Below, in pieces: positions 1 through 8,403 of a stretch of DNA of 64,000 nt. The first letter of the stretch is position 1; the number at the start of each line of letters is the position of its first letter. The position numbers and the translations under genes were made by a program. Below the pieces are notes generated by a model, which made no database searches, was not told the origin of the DNA, and was given only the letters and a program-made list of their open reading frames with translations. Source of the DNA: DASQYE01 sp036389675 (lineage in GTDB: Bacteria > Acidobacteriota > Blastocatellia > Pyrinomonadales > Pyrinomonadaceae); NCBI GenBank assembly GCA_036389675.1, contig DASVWI010000008.1, forward strand, positions 1 to 64,000. Direction: 5' to 3'.

Positions 1-1
1 G

Positions 2-175
2 GCGCGAATCATCACGATCGACGGCGGATGCCGCGAGGAGCTGACGGTGGAGCTGTGGATCACACCGCAGGGAGCGCCGGCGGTGACGGCGGATGCGGCC
101 TCGACGGTGCCGTGCGAGCCGAGAGCGACGAGGAGGACGACCCGTAGGAGTCGTCGCGGTCGTGATGATGAATAA
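2..175 (+). CDS. C-terminal fragment of an unrecognised protein
   Basis: This is the tail of an open frame that enters from the left edge and stops at TAA 173-175. The visible 57 residues begin with a structured-looking stretch (ITIDGGCREELTVELWITP) and end in a low-complexity Thr/Arg-rich tail finishing in RGRDDE. The competing frame 1 (stop at 144) is Gly/Asp/Arg-rich and looks like a shadow. The family was not recognised. The N-terminus lies outside the window, so no function is proposed. Confidence 0.45.
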   Translation, partial: ARIITIDGGCREELTVELWITPQGAPAVTADAASTVPCEPRATRRTTRRSRRGRDDE

Positions 176-227
176 CCTGTAGTTGGGTTAGCTTGCCTCT
201 CTTGAAAATCGGAGGGCGAGCAATTTC

Positions 228-276
228 CGAAGGCGGGCGCGTGTTGCTCCGGGTTGAGCAGACGTGCCCGCCTTCG
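228..276. terminator. GC-rich inverted repeat before the yqeY-like gene
   Basis: An 11-bp perfect inverted repeat (CGAAGGCGGGC at 228-238, GCCCGCCTTCG at 266-276) has a 27-nt loop. It lies between the partial gene ending at 175 and the gene starting at 328. There is no T-tract, so it may be a weak terminator for the upstream gene or a regulatory structure in the leader. The rest of 176-327 shows nothing else that can be supported. Confidence 0.3.
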
Positions 277-327
277 CGTTACACTGTATCGAAGCCGGAA
301 GTCCTAAAGGTGGGGCGCTAATTACTT

Positions 328-780
328 ATGAGTCTGAAAGAACGCATCATATCCGACCTGACGACAGCGATGAAGGCCAAGGACGCGGCGCGCACCTCCA
401 CGCTCCGCATGGTCAAGGCGTCGGTCATGAACCGCGAGATCGAAAAGGGCAGCGCGCTCGATGACGAGGAGCTGACCAAGGCGCTTCAGTCGCTCCTTAA
501 GCAGCGGCGCGACTCCATAGAGCAGTACGAAAAGGCCGGGCGGCAGGAATTAGCCGATAAGGAGCGCGCAGAGATCGGCGTCATCGAGGCCTATCTTCCG
601 CAGGCCGCCTCGCGCGAGGAGATCGAGCGGGCCGTCTCTGAGGCCATCGACGAAACCGGAGCTTCTTCGATGCGCGAGATGGGCACGGTGATGAAAGCTA
701 CGCAGGCGCGCCTCGCAGGCCGTAACGCCGATGGCCGCACGGTGAGCGACATCGTAAAGGCAAGGCTCGGCCAGCGGTAA
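328..780 (+). CDS. GatB/YqeY domain protein
   Basis: A 150-aa protein opening MSLKERIISDLTTAMKAKD. It matches the YqeY family in length and in its helical pattern: an N-terminal helical bundle, the TLRMVKASVMNREIEKG stretch, and a C-terminal helical tail domain (EIGVIEAYLPQAASREEIER through MGTVMKATQARLAGRNADG). The C-terminal part resembles the tRNA-binding tail of GatB. The family's role is not settled, although a link to amidotransferase or tRNA quality control has been suggested. It is followed by a 270-nt gap and then the rimP operon, so it is probably transcribed separately. Confidence 0.9.
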   Translation: MSLKERIISDLTTAMKAKDAARTSTLRMVKASVMNREIEKGSALDDEELTKALQSLLKQRRDSIEQYEKAGRQELADKERAEIGVIEAYLPQAASREEIERAVSEAIDETGASSMREMGTVMKATQARLAGRNADGRTVSDIVKARLGQR

Positions 781-925
781 ACGGCCTCCCGCCATCGCCG
801 TCAGAGTTTGCGGCGCAGATCGGCCTGGGCTGGGCCTTCTAAGCCGTCAGGGGCTTATCTGCCCGCCGCTCGCATGGGGAATCCGCAGCGCCTAAATCCC
901 CGCCTCCCCTTCACGTGCCCGTCGC

Positions 926-954
926 TTGCTTCTGCACTCCCCTTCTCGTATAAT
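926..954 (+). promoter_or_regulatory. Sigma-70-type promoter of the rimP-nusA-infB operon
   Basis: A -35 box TTGCTT (926-931) is separated by exactly 17 nt from a perfect -10 box TATAAT (949-954). It lies about 100 nt upstream of the rimP start and predicts a start of transcription near 961. It is the best vegetative promoter match seen in the window and is placed where the translation-factor operon needs one. Confidence 0.6.
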
Positions 955-988
955 TCTCCGCTTGCTTGGAGCGCGGCGGTGTTGTCCG

Positions 989-1014
989 GTGGGTTCGCGC
1001 CCACTTTTTATTTT
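989..1014 (+). terminator. Terminator-like hairpin (attenuator) in the rimP leader
   Basis: GTGGGT (989-994) pairs with GCCCAC (999-1004), a 6-bp stem including one G-U pair and a 4-nt loop. It is followed at once by TTTTTATTTT (1005-1014). It sits about 30 nt after the predicted transcription start and 38 nt before the rimP start codon, so it would act inside the leader rather than at a gene end. In Bacillus subtilis, NusA is known to limit its own operon through a NusA-stimulated leader terminator; a similar loop is inferred here. Confidence 0.5.
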
Positions 1015-1052
1015 GTGCGAGAGAGTTTTTCCGGACGGAAGGGACGAGTCGG

Positions 1053-1595
1053 GTGGGTCAGGGTTCGATTGAAGATCGCGTGCGCGCGTTGGCAGAGCGC
1101 GTCTCGACGGATAACGGGCTGGAATTAGTCCACGCCGAGGTGGCAGGGCCGGAAGGCAAACCCATCCTGCGCGTCTACATTGACAAGCCGGAAGGCGTGA
1201 CCCACGAGGATTGCGCGGCGGTGAGTTTGCATCTGGGCACGGTTCTGGATGTGGAAGACTTCATCCACTCGCCTTATACACTGGAAGTATCCTCGCCGGG
1301 GTTGGAGCGCGGCCTCTACAAGCGGGCAGACTACGAGCGTTTCACGGGCCGTCAAGCCAAGATCAGGACGAGAGTGGCCGTCAACGGCCAGCGCAACTTT
1401 CGCGGTCTCATCCGGAGCGTCGAAGGCGACCGCGTGATTTTTGAAGACAAGACGAGCGGGCGCGTTGAGCTTCCGCTCGAAGCCATCGCTAAAGCGAACC
1501 TTGAGATAGACGTGGAAGAAGAGTTCAGGCGCGCCCGCGAGCGTGAGATGGCCTCCGAGGCCGCAGGCCGCGACGGCCACAAGACACAGAGATAG
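1053..1595 (+). CDS. rimP: Ribosome maturation factor RimP
   Basis: A 180-aa protein needed for 30S subunit maturation. The RimP N-terminal domain (residues about 5-80, with ERVSTDNGLELVHAEV, a VYIDKPEGVTHEDCA strand-helix and the LEVSSPGLERGL signature) is followed by the SH3-like C-terminal domain (about 85-160). The frame is open upstream, but the GTG at 1053 is preferred: it follows a purine-rich GGAAGGGACGAG stretch and places the RimP domain at the N-terminus. The C-terminal 25 residues are a charged tail beyond the usual family length. It is the first gene of rimP-nusA-infB, and its stop is at the edge of a palindromic element (1592-1656). Confidence 0.92.
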   Translation: MGQGSIEDRVRALAERVSTDNGLELVHAEVAGPEGKPILRVYIDKPEGVTHEDCAAVSLHLGTVLDVEDFIHSPYTLEVSSPGLERGLYKRADYERFTGRQAKIRTRVAVNGQRNFRGLIRSVEGDRVIFEDKTSGRVELPLEAIAKANLEIDVEEEFRRAREREMASEAAGRDGHKTQR

Positions 1596-1656
1596 ATGTC
1601 GGATATCAGTCGAATCACTGCTGGCTACATCTGACATCCAGTATTCTGACATCTGG
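1592..1656. repeat. Intergenic palindromic element, family C
   Basis: This element fills the gap between rimP and nusA. The left part (AGATGTCGGATATCAG) is roughly complementary to the right part, which carries two copies of CTGACATC about 14-15 nt apart. The rimP stop codon (1593-1595) lies at its left edge. Pairing is less perfect than in families A and B, but spacing and placement are alike. Confidence 0.5.
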
Positions 1657-1662
1657 TTAATT

Positions 1663-3588
1663 ATGAGCACATCCATCGCGAAAAACATTGACGACCTTTG
1701 CCAGGAAAAGGGCGTAGACCGCGAGATAGTCATCGAGGCGGTCAAGGAAGCTGTGCGCGCGGCGGCCAAGAAGCAGTTTCGCTCCGGCGAGGACATTCAG
1801 GTTGACTGGAATCCCGAGAGCGGCATAGAGCTTTCGGCCTCCAAAGTGGTCGTCGACGAAGTCACCAATCCGGCCACGGAGCTTTCCATTGAAGAGGCGC
1901 GCGAGATGGCGGGCGATGAGGTGGAGATCGGGGACGCGCTGTTGCTTCCGCTGCCGATGGAGGAACTCGGACGCATCGCCGCCCAGACGGCCAAGCAGAT
2001 TCTCTTCCAGAAAGTGCGCGATGCCGAGCGCTCCAACATCTACGATCAGTACATAGACAAGATAGGTGATCTGGTCAACGGCTTCGTCAAGCGCTTCGAG
2101 CGCGGCAACATCATCGTCGACCTCGGGAACATGGAGGCGATACTGCCCCGCTCGCAGCAGTCGCGCGGTGAGCAGTGGAATCAGGGCGAGCGCATACGCG
2201 TCGTCATCAACAATGTCTCGAAGGAATCCAAGGGGCCGCAGGTTGAAGTCTCGCGCACTTCTCCTGAATTGTTGCGCCGCCTCTTTGAGATGGAAGTGCC
2301 TGAGATTTACGACGAGACGGTGATCATCAAATCCGCCGTGCGCGAGCCCGGCGAGCGTGCCAAGATAGCCGTTACCTCGAACGAGCGCGACGTTGACCCC
2401 GTCGGCGCGTGCGTCGGCATGAAGGGCTCGCGCGTGCAGGCGATCATACGTGAGCTGCGCGGCGAAAAGATCGACATCATCGAATGGTCTGACGAGCCTT
2501 CTGTCTTCGCCGCCAACGCTCTGTCTCCGGCCAAGGTCAATCAGGTTCGCATCACGGACATCGAGAATCGCCAGATGGAAGTGATCGTCAACGAAGACCA
2601 GCTTTCCTTAGCCATCGGCAAGCGCGGGCAGAACGTGCGGCTGGCAACCAAGCTCGTCGGCTGGAACATAGACATACGCAGCGAAGAAGAACTCAAGAAA
2701 GAGGTCGCGGAGCAGATGGGCGCGCTCATCGCTTCCGGCGGCGCTGTGCCCCTCTCGGCCATTGAGGGTGTGACGGCGCAGCAGGCCGAGGCGCTCGCCG
2801 CACACGACATCAACGATATAGACGCGCTCGCTGCGGTCTCGGTTGACGATCTGGTCGAATACCTGGATGTCAGTCTTGACGAGGCGGAAACGATCTTGAA
2901 CGCGGCGCAGGCCGTCATCGCCGCCCGCGACAAGAGCAAGCAACAGGGCAGCGAAGAGGGCTCAGCCGAAGGGGAAGCCGGCGCAGATGAAGCTTTAGAG
3001 GCGCAGACGGAAACCCCTGAGACGGACGAAGAGCAGGCTGTTGAGACGGCTGGAGAAGAGACGGCGGAGAGCGAAGAAGCGACGACCGGCGAGACGGTCG
3101 AGCAGAATGCTTTCTCCGCGGAGCTTGACCCGACGATGGATGTGGGCGAGGTAGAGCCCAACGAAGAGATGATCGCGGAAGGTTACGACGAGGCCGTCGA
3201 GCAGGGCACGCCCTTTACAGCCGAGTCCGAGATTCTGGCACAGGAATCCGCCGACCCCGTCGCGCTCACAGAGGCCGATCCCATCTCCGAGGATGAGCTT
3301 CGGCTACAGGAGGCGGGGCGCGACCTCAGAGCCGATACGATCACGCCTGCGCCCGACATCACCTCTTCCGGCGCGGCCTATATAGAGGCCGCCGGTCAGG
3401 TCGGTGAGGATGACGCTCCCGTCGAGGAAGAGGCGACGTTCTCGCCTGTTGCAGATTTCGCTTCGGAGGCTTCCGCGCCCGAAGTGCAAACGACATCAGC
3501 CCCCGTACCGCAGTATCGTGAAGAGGCCGCGCCGGTCGAGGGCGAGACGGATGAGAAGCAGGATGCTTCCCCAGATGCGGCCCAGTAA
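1663..3588 (+). CDS. nusA: Transcription termination/antitermination factor NusA
   Basis: A 641-aa protein that binds RNA polymerase and nascent RNA and controls pausing, termination and antitermination. Visible domains in order: NusA N-terminal RNAP-binding domain (about 1-125), S1 domain (about 135-200, VNGFVKRFERGNIIVDLG), and two KH domains (about 205-350). The KH region includes DPVGACVGMKGSRVQAI and the second-KH motif LAIGKRGQNVRLA. A helix-hairpin-helix segment follows (about 370-425). The last 200 residues are an unusual acidic, Glu/Ala-rich tail not found in the standard protein. The start at ATG 1663 matches the family N-terminus; an upstream open frame runs over rimP and is not used. 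Confidence 0.95.
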   Translation: MSTSIAKNIDDLCQEKGVDREIVIEAVKEAVRAAAKKQFRSGEDIQVDWNPESGIELSASKVVVDEVTNPATELSIEEAREMAGDEVEIGDALLLPLPMEELGRIAAQTAKQILFQKVRDAERSNIYDQYIDKIGDLVNGFVKRFERGNIIVDLGNMEAILPRSQQSRGEQWNQGERIRVVINNVSKESKGPQVEVSRTSPELLRRLFEMEVPEIYDETVIIKSAVREPGERAKIAVTSNERDVDPVGACVGMKGSRVQAIIRELRGEKIDIIEWSDEPSVFAANALSPAKVNQVRITDIENRQMEVIVNEDQLSLAIGKRGQNVRLATKLVGWNIDIRSEEELKKEVAEQMGALIASGGAVPLSAIEGVTAQQAEALAAHDINDIDALAAVSVDDLVEYLDVSLDEAETILNAAQAVIAARDKSKQQGSEEGSAEGEAGADEALEAQTETPETDEEQAVETAGEETAESEEATTGETVEQNAFSAELDPTMDVGEVEPNEEMIAEGYDEAVEQGTPFTAESEILAQESADPVALTEADPISEDELRLQEAGRDLRADTITPAPDITSSGAAYIEAAGQVGEDDAPVEEEATFSPVADFASEASAPEVQTTSAPVPQYREEAAPVEGETDEKQDASPDAAQ

Positions 3589-3650
3589 CTTGAGCGAGCG
3601 CGCACGCCGACTATGCGCGCATCGCTCCTCGCCCCCCTAATCCACCCGGT

Positions 3651-3682
3651 GGTATCAGCTCTCCTTCGAGAGCAGCGCTACC
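3651..3682. other. Hairpin between nusA and infB
   Basis: GCTCTC (3658-3663) and GAGAGC (3668-3673) form a perfect 6-bp stem with a CTTC loop. Outer GGTA/TACC arms (3651-3654, 3679-3682) can pair across small bulges. No T-tract follows, so this is more likely a processing or pausing structure within the operon than a terminator. The rest of the 178-nt gap shows only the infB ribosome-binding site (GAAGGAG near 3758). Confidence 0.3.
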
Positions 3683-3766
3683 AAAGAAGGTTAGGGATGG
3701 CCGAGAGTCCTTAACCCTTTGAAGCGCCGACGCCGTTTTACCTTTTAAGCGTCGAAGAAGGAGTGC

Positions 3767-6721
3767 ATGTCCGTTTCTACTTCCAAGGTTCGCCTGTACG
3801 ACCTGGCTAAAGAACTGAAGCTCGATACCAAGCGTCTCATCGAAGAGGTGCGCCGCGAAGGTGTGGATGTCAGTGTGCCCTCGAACTCTATCTCCAAAGA
3901 GTTAGCCGACAAGATACGCAATAAGTATTTCCCGAAGAAGGAAGCGGTCGCGCCGCGCACCGTGCGTGTCGTCAAAAAGGCTGTCCGTCCCGCCGATGAA
4001 GCGCACCCCACGGCGGCGGAAGAGGAAGCCCCTGCCATCGTGCCCGAGACGACAACCCTCGGCGGCCCGACCACAGCAGCAGCAGCACCGGCGACAGAGC
4101 AGCCTTCAGCGCCCGCCTCAGATCAGGGGCAGGCCGCTCCAAGGCCCACCGGTGGCGCGACCACGACCGCACGTCTGGTTAAAAGGCCGCTCGGCCCGGC
4201 AATCCGCGCCGAGCAGCCCACAGCATCAGCGGATGCAGAGGCAGGTGCTCCCGCGCCGGAGGCGGCGGCTTCTTACCAGCAGGAGTCAGCGCCCGATACC
4301 GTACAGGTATCAGAGCCCATCGCCGCTACGGAACAGTCAATCCCGTATGCGGGCGAGCCGAACGGAGCAGGAGGCTTAACGGCTGTTGAGCCCGAAGCCA
4401 ACCATGCTCCGCAAGCAGCAACGCCCGCGCCTGAGGCTACGAGCCCCGTCCAGCTTCCGCCGCCTCCTGCGAGGCAGGTGCGAGTGTTGCGACCGACGCA
4501 GGCGGCGATGAATGCCGGGATACGTCACGGCGAGCGCGCTCCCGTGCCGGTCGCGCCAGTGGTTCCGCAAGTGCCGCAGCCCAGCCCGCGCGAGCGGCGC
4601 GAGCGACAGGAGAGAGTCGAGCGGGGCGAGCGCCCGTCACGCGGCGGTGCGCCTAACGCGCGCGGCGGCGTCGGCGGCGAGCGCGCCGGGTTCGAGCCGA
4701 GCGGCACGCCCGGTGAAACGGCCACGCCGCAGACGGTCTATACGCCTCCGCCGAGTGATCGCCGCAGGGGTCGCTCGACACGCACCACAGCGCGCGGCAA
4801 TCATAAAATGCACGAGGGCGGCAAGGGCCGCTTCGGTGATCGCGATTACATTCCGCCGCCGAAGACGCTCTCCCTGGAAGACCGCATCGCCGGTCGCCTC
4901 GACGTAGCCACGGTCGGCGGCGAGTTAAAGTCGGTTCGCATCGTCGAGGGCTCGACCGTCAAGGAGTTCGCGGAAAAGCTCGGCATCAAGCCCAAAGACA
5001 TCGTCACATTGCTCTTGCAGCGCGGCGTGTTCGCCACCATCAACCAGCCTTTGAATGATGATGTCGCGGCAGACCTTGGCCGCAGGTTCGGTTACGAAGT
5101 GACCTTCGTGCCGTTTGAAGAGATGGTTGCCGAAGAGGAGTTTGAAGAGTTGATTGACACAGGCGCAGACGATGTCGAGCTGCCGCGCGACCCCGTTGTC
5201 ACAGTGATGGGCCACGTGGATCACGGTAAGACTTCGCTGCTTGACGGGATACGCTCGACGGATGTCGCGGCGGGCGAAGCCGGCGGCATCACTCAGCACA
5301 TAGGCGCGTCCCGCGTGGCCGTGCCCAATCCTGACAATCCTTCCGAGATGCGCCACGTCGTCTTTCTTGACACTCCCGGCCACGAGGCATTCACTCTGAT
5401 GCGAGCGCGCGGCGCAAAGGCGACGGATGTGGTCGTGCTGGTCGTCGCGGCGGACGACGGCGTGATGCCGCAGACCATTGAAGCGATTGAGCACTCTCGC
5501 GCCGCAGGCGTGCCCATCATCGTCGCCATCAATAAGATCGACAGGCCCGATGCCAACCCTGATCGCGTCAGGCAGGAACTGGCGAATCAGGGCTTACAGC
5601 CCATCGAGTGGGGCGGCGATACGGAGATGGTTCCCGTCTCGGCCAAGCGGCGGGAGAATCTGGACACGCTGCTGGAAACCATCCTGCTCACGACCGACAT
5701 TCTCAACCTGAAAGCGAGCCCGACGCGGCTGGCTTCGGGCGTCGTCCTTGAAGCCAAGCTTGATCGAGGGCGCGGCGCTGTCGCAACCGTGCTCGTGCAA
5801 CAGGGCACGCTGCGAGTTCACGACCCCTTCATCGTCGGCCAGATCTTCGGCAAGGTGCGCGCCATGTTCAATGACAAGGGCGAGGCCATCAACGAGGCCG
5901 GGCCTTCAACTCCGGTCGAGGTGCTCGGCCTACAGGGTGTGCCGCAGGCCGGCGAATCCTTCCAGGTCGTCGCAGACATTACGCGTGCCCAGCAGATTTC
6001 CCATCACCGTCAGATGCTGACGCGCCAGAACACGCTGCTGCAAACCACCAAGCGCGGCATCGAAGCGCTCGGGCTGACAGAGGTGAAAGAGCTGCTCGTC
6101 GTCATCAAGGCGGACGTGCAGGGCTCCGTGGAGGTTTTGAAATCCACCCTGCAGAAGCTCTCGACAGATCAGGTGAAGGTCAAGGTGATACGCTCGGGCG
6201 TGGGCGCGATCACCGAGTCGGACGTGCTGCTGGCTTCGGCCACGCAGGCCGGGGCATCGCAGACGGCTGTGGTCATCATCGGCTTTAACGTGCGCCCGGA
6301 AGTTCGCGCCGCGGAGCTTGCGAAGCAGGAGGCCGTCGACATACGCCTCCACTCGATCATCTACAAGGTCGAGGAGGAGATACGCGCGGCGATGATCGGC
6401 ATGCTCGAAGCGGTCGAGAAGGAGCGCATCCTTGGGAAGGCCGAAGTGCGCGAGGTCTTCCGCGTGCCGAAGGCCGGGGTGATCGCCGGCTGCATGGTCA
6501 TAGACGGAACGATTCGGCGCAACGCCCGCGCCCGTCTCATACGCGACGGCATCGTCTCATGGGAGGGCGGCATCGCCAGCCTTCGTCGCTTCAAGGACGA
6601 TGCTTCCGAAGTGCGCGAAGGATTCGAATGCGGCATCGGTCTGGAAAACTTCAACGACCTCAAGGTCGGCGACCAGATCGAAGCCTATATCATAGAGAAG
6701 GTCGCAGCCACGGAACTGTAA
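3767..6721 (+). CDS. infB: Translation initiation factor IF-2
   Basis: A 984-aa GTPase that delivers initiator tRNA to the 30S subunit. Residues 1-55 form the IF2 N-terminal subdomain (VRLYDLAKELKLDTKRLIEE). A long Pro/Ala/Gln/Arg-rich linker spans about 70-360. A second N-domain (about 385-460) precedes the G domain. The G1 motif GHVDHGKT is at 482-489, and the other GTPase signatures are DTPGHE, NKID and SAK. Domains II-IV follow to the C-terminus. ATG 3767 is preceded by GAAGGAG at good spacing. The linker makes the protein longer than the roughly 890 residues of E. coli IF-2, which is common in large GC-rich genomes. Confidence 0.97.
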   Translation: MSVSTSKVRLYDLAKELKLDTKRLIEEVRREGVDVSVPSNSISKELADKIRNKYFPKKEAVAPRTVRVVKKAVRPADEAHPTAAEEEAPAIVPETTTLGGPTTAAAAPATEQPSAPASDQGQAAPRPTGGATTTARLVKRPLGPAIRAEQPTASADAEAGAPAPEAAASYQQESAPDTVQVSEPIAATEQSIPYAGEPNGAGGLTAVEPEANHAPQAATPAPEATSPVQLPPPPARQVRVLRPTQAAMNAGIRHGERAPVPVAPVVPQVPQPSPRERRERQERVERGERPSRGGAPNARGGVGGERAGFEPSGTPGETATPQTVYTPPPSDRRRGRSTRTTARGNHKMHEGGKGRFGDRDYIPPPKTLSLEDRIAGRLDVATVGGELKSVRIVEGSTVKEFAEKLGIKPKDIVTLLLQRGVFATINQPLNDDVAADLGRRFGYEVTFVPFEEMVAEEEFEELIDTGADDVELPRDPVVTVMGHVDHGKTSLLDGIRSTDVAAGEAGGITQHIGASRVAVPNPDNPSEMRHVVFLDTPGHEAFTLMRARGAKATDVVVLVVAADDGVMPQTIEAIEHSRAAGVPIIVAINKIDRPDANPDRVRQELANQGLQPIEWGGDTEMVPVSAKRRENLDTLLETILLTTDILNLKASPTRLASGVVLEAKLDRGRGAVATVLVQQGTLRVHDPFIVGQIFGKVRAMFNDKGEAINEAGPSTPVEVLGLQGVPQAGESFQVVADITRAQQISHHRQMLTRQNTLLQTTKRGIEALGLTEVKELLVVIKADVQGSVEVLKSTLQKLSTDQVKVKVIRSGVGAITESDVLLASATQAGASQTAVVIIGFNVRPEVRAAELAKQEAVDIRLHSIIYKVEEEIRAAMIGMLEAVEKERILGKAEVREVFRVPKAGVIAGCMVIDGTIRRNARARLIRDGIVSWEGGIASLRRFKDDASEVREGFECGIGLENFNDLKVGDQIEAYIIEKVAATEL

Positions 6722-6725
6722 AAAG

Positions 6726-6803
6726 CAGTGGCGAGTGCCAAGTGGCAAGTGACGAGTTACAGCTTGTTCTTGCTCATCACTCGTCACTTGTCACTCGTCA
6801 CTG
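6726..6803. repeat. Heptad palindromic element, family B
   Basis: The left arm (from 6727) is a run of 7-nt units AGTGGCG, AGTGCCA, AGTGGCA, AGTGACG. The right arm (about 6777-6803) is CACTCGT, CACTTGT, CACTCGT, CACTG. The arms pair over most of their length around a loop of about 15-20 nt. It fills the infB-rbfA gap and ends 9 nt before the rbfA start codon. Confidence 0.8.
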
Positions 6804-6811
6804 TAGTTGAT

Positions 6812-7228
6812 ATGCGTCGCCCTGAGAGAGTTGCCGACATGCTGCGCGAGGAGATAGCGCAGATCGTCGGGTATGAATTGGAAGACCCGCGCCTGACGAT
6901 GGTCACGGTGACGGACGTGCGCTTGTCCGAGAATCTGCGGGACGCGCGCGTCTACGTGCTCGTCGCGGGCGACGAAGAGGAGGCGGCCAAGGCGCTCACG
7001 GCGCTGCGCCACGCCGCACCTTATGTACGCAAGCAAGTGGGCTTCGCGCTCAGCCTGCGCCACACGCCCGAAATCCACTTCGTGCGTGATACGGTCGAGG
7101 AACAGGGCGCGCGCGTAGACCAACTGCTGGCGGAGATCGAACGTACAAGGGCGAGCGAGGAGAGCCGGATGCAGGACGCCCTCGAAGAGAGAAAGGATGA
7201 AGGCGGAAGGATGAAGGATGAAGGATGA
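6812..7228 (+). CDS. rbfA: 30S ribosome-binding factor RbfA
   Basis: A 138-aa protein of the RbfA family, which binds the 30S subunit during late maturation and cold adaptation. The KH-like fold is visible through RRPERVADMLREEIAQIV, DPRLTMVTVTDVRLS and the LRHTPEIHFVRD signature. ATG 6812 is chosen because it begins right at the family N-terminus; the frame extends upstream only through a palindromic element. The last 11 residues (KDEGGRMKDEG) and the stop are encoded by the next heptad element (7191-7281), so the natural C-terminus has been altered or replaced. Confidence 0.93.
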   Translation: MRRPERVADMLREEIAQIVGYELEDPRLTMVTVTDVRLSENLRDARVYVLVAGDEEEAAKALTALRHAAPYVRKQVGFALSLRHTPEIHFVRDTVEEQGARVDQLLAEIERTRASEESRMQDALEERKDEGGRMKDEG

Positions 7229-7281
7229 AACGAAAGACATTAAGTCTTTACTTCATCCTTCATCCTTCATCCTTCATCCTT
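7191..7281. repeat. Heptad palindromic element, family A
   Basis: The left arm is built of AAGGATG, AAGGCGG, AAGGATG, AAGGATG, AAGGATG units. The loop (about 7230-7250) contains a small inner stem (AAAGAC/GTCTTT). The right arm is four CATCCTT units. The arms are nearly perfectly complementary. The rbfA stop codon is inside the left arm and the next gene starts 11 nt after the right arm. Confidence 0.88.
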
Positions 7282-7291
7282 GTTTTTAACG

Positions 7292-8329
7292 ATGCTTAGT
7301 CAAGTTGTTGAATTGATCGAGTCGAAGCGGCGCTTCGCCATCACTTCGCACGTGCGGCCCGACGGTGACAGCCTGGGCTCGTCGCTCGGTCTCTACTGGT
7401 TATTGCGCGGCCTCGATAAAGAGGTCGAAGTAATTATGCGCGACCCCGTGCCGCATACTTACCAGAAGCTTCCGGGCTCTGAGGACGTGCGCGTCACGCC
7501 CGCCATTGACCGCACCTACGACGCCGTCTTCGTCATCGAATGCTCAGACATTACGCGGCCCGGCCTGATTGACCTTGAGAAACAGTACGTCGTCAACATA
7601 GACCATCATGCGACGACCGCGCTCTTCGGCACGATCAACTGGATCGACTCGACGGCCTCGGCTGTCGGCGAGATGATCTACAACCTGTGCAAGGCGACGG
7701 GCGTGCGCGTCACGCGCGAGATAGCCGAATGCGTCTACACGGCGCTGATTACGGACACGGGCTCGTTTCATTACTCGAACACGACGGAGCGCACCTTCAA
7801 GGTCGCGTCGGAGCTGGTGCGGGCCGGCGTCAAACCGGCCAAGGTATCGGAGGCGGTCTTCGCCAGCTATCCCTGGAGCAAGATTGAGCTGTTGGGCGAA
7901 GTGCTTTCGACCGTGCGGCGCGACGAGACGGGCCGCGTCGCGTGGATGCGCCAGACCCTTGAGATGCAGGAGCGCGCGGGGGCGTCCGAAGAGGACGGCG
8001 ACGGTTTCGTCAACTATCCTCTGACCTGCGACAAGGTCGAAGCGGTCGCCCTTTTGAAGGAGAAAGAGCCCGGCATCTATCGCACGAGCTTGCGCTCGAA
8101 GGGGGATGTCAACGTCGCGCGCATCGCAGAGCAGTTCGGCGGCGGAGGCCACCGCAACGCCGCCGGGTGTACGCTCAGGGGGGCGTGGGACGACGCCGAG
8201 AACACCATCGTCCGCATGCTCAGGGATGCCATCGAGCGACGAAACGGTGACATCGACACCACTGAAGACCCGCTTCGCTCACCCAGCCCCGGCGGAGGTA
8301 ACGGTCGGGGCTCGGAGTTTAGAGGTTAG
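7292..8329 (+). CDS. DHH-family phosphoesterase (NrnA-like oligoribonuclease/pAp phosphatase)
   Basis: A 345-aa soluble enzyme with the DHH domain in the N-terminal two thirds. Metal-binding motifs are HVRPDGDSLGS (about 20-30) and D104-H105-H106 in NIDHHATT. A DHHA1 domain at the C-terminus carries the GGGGHRNAAG motif (from about residue 283). NrnA proteins degrade 2-5 nt RNAs and pAp. The family often follows rbfA, as here. The start is set at ATG 7292; an in-frame TTG at 7280 lies in the palindromic element. No clear ribosome-binding site is visible, which suggests coupling to, or readthrough from, the upstream transcript. The last 15 residues are low-complexity. Confidence 0.9.
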   Translation: MLSQVVELIESKRRFAITSHVRPDGDSLGSSLGLYWLLRGLDKEVEVIMRDPVPHTYQKLPGSEDVRVTPAIDRTYDAVFVIECSDITRPGLIDLEKQYVVNIDHHATTALFGTINWIDSTASAVGEMIYNLCKATGVRVTREIAECVYTALITDTGSFHYSNTTERTFKVASELVRAGVKPAKVSEAVFASYPWSKIELLGEVLSTVRRDETGRVAWMRQTLEMQERAGASEEDGDGFVNYPLTCDKVEAVALLKEKEPGIYRTSLRSKGDVNVARIAEQFGGGGHRNAAGCTLRGAWDDAENTIVRMLRDAIERRNGDIDTTEDPLRSPSPGGGNGRGSEFRG

Positions 8330-8403
8330 CAATCACGAAGGGTCTGCGACCCGGTCGAGCAGATGACCGTTCTTGAGCGCCGGGCTCTGCGACGAATTTC
8401 TCC

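Noticed and set aside
1543..1662. N-terminal extension of NusA overlapping rimP
   Set aside because: The family N-terminus begins exactly at ATG 1663; the extension runs through rimP and the family C palindrome and is not NusA-like.
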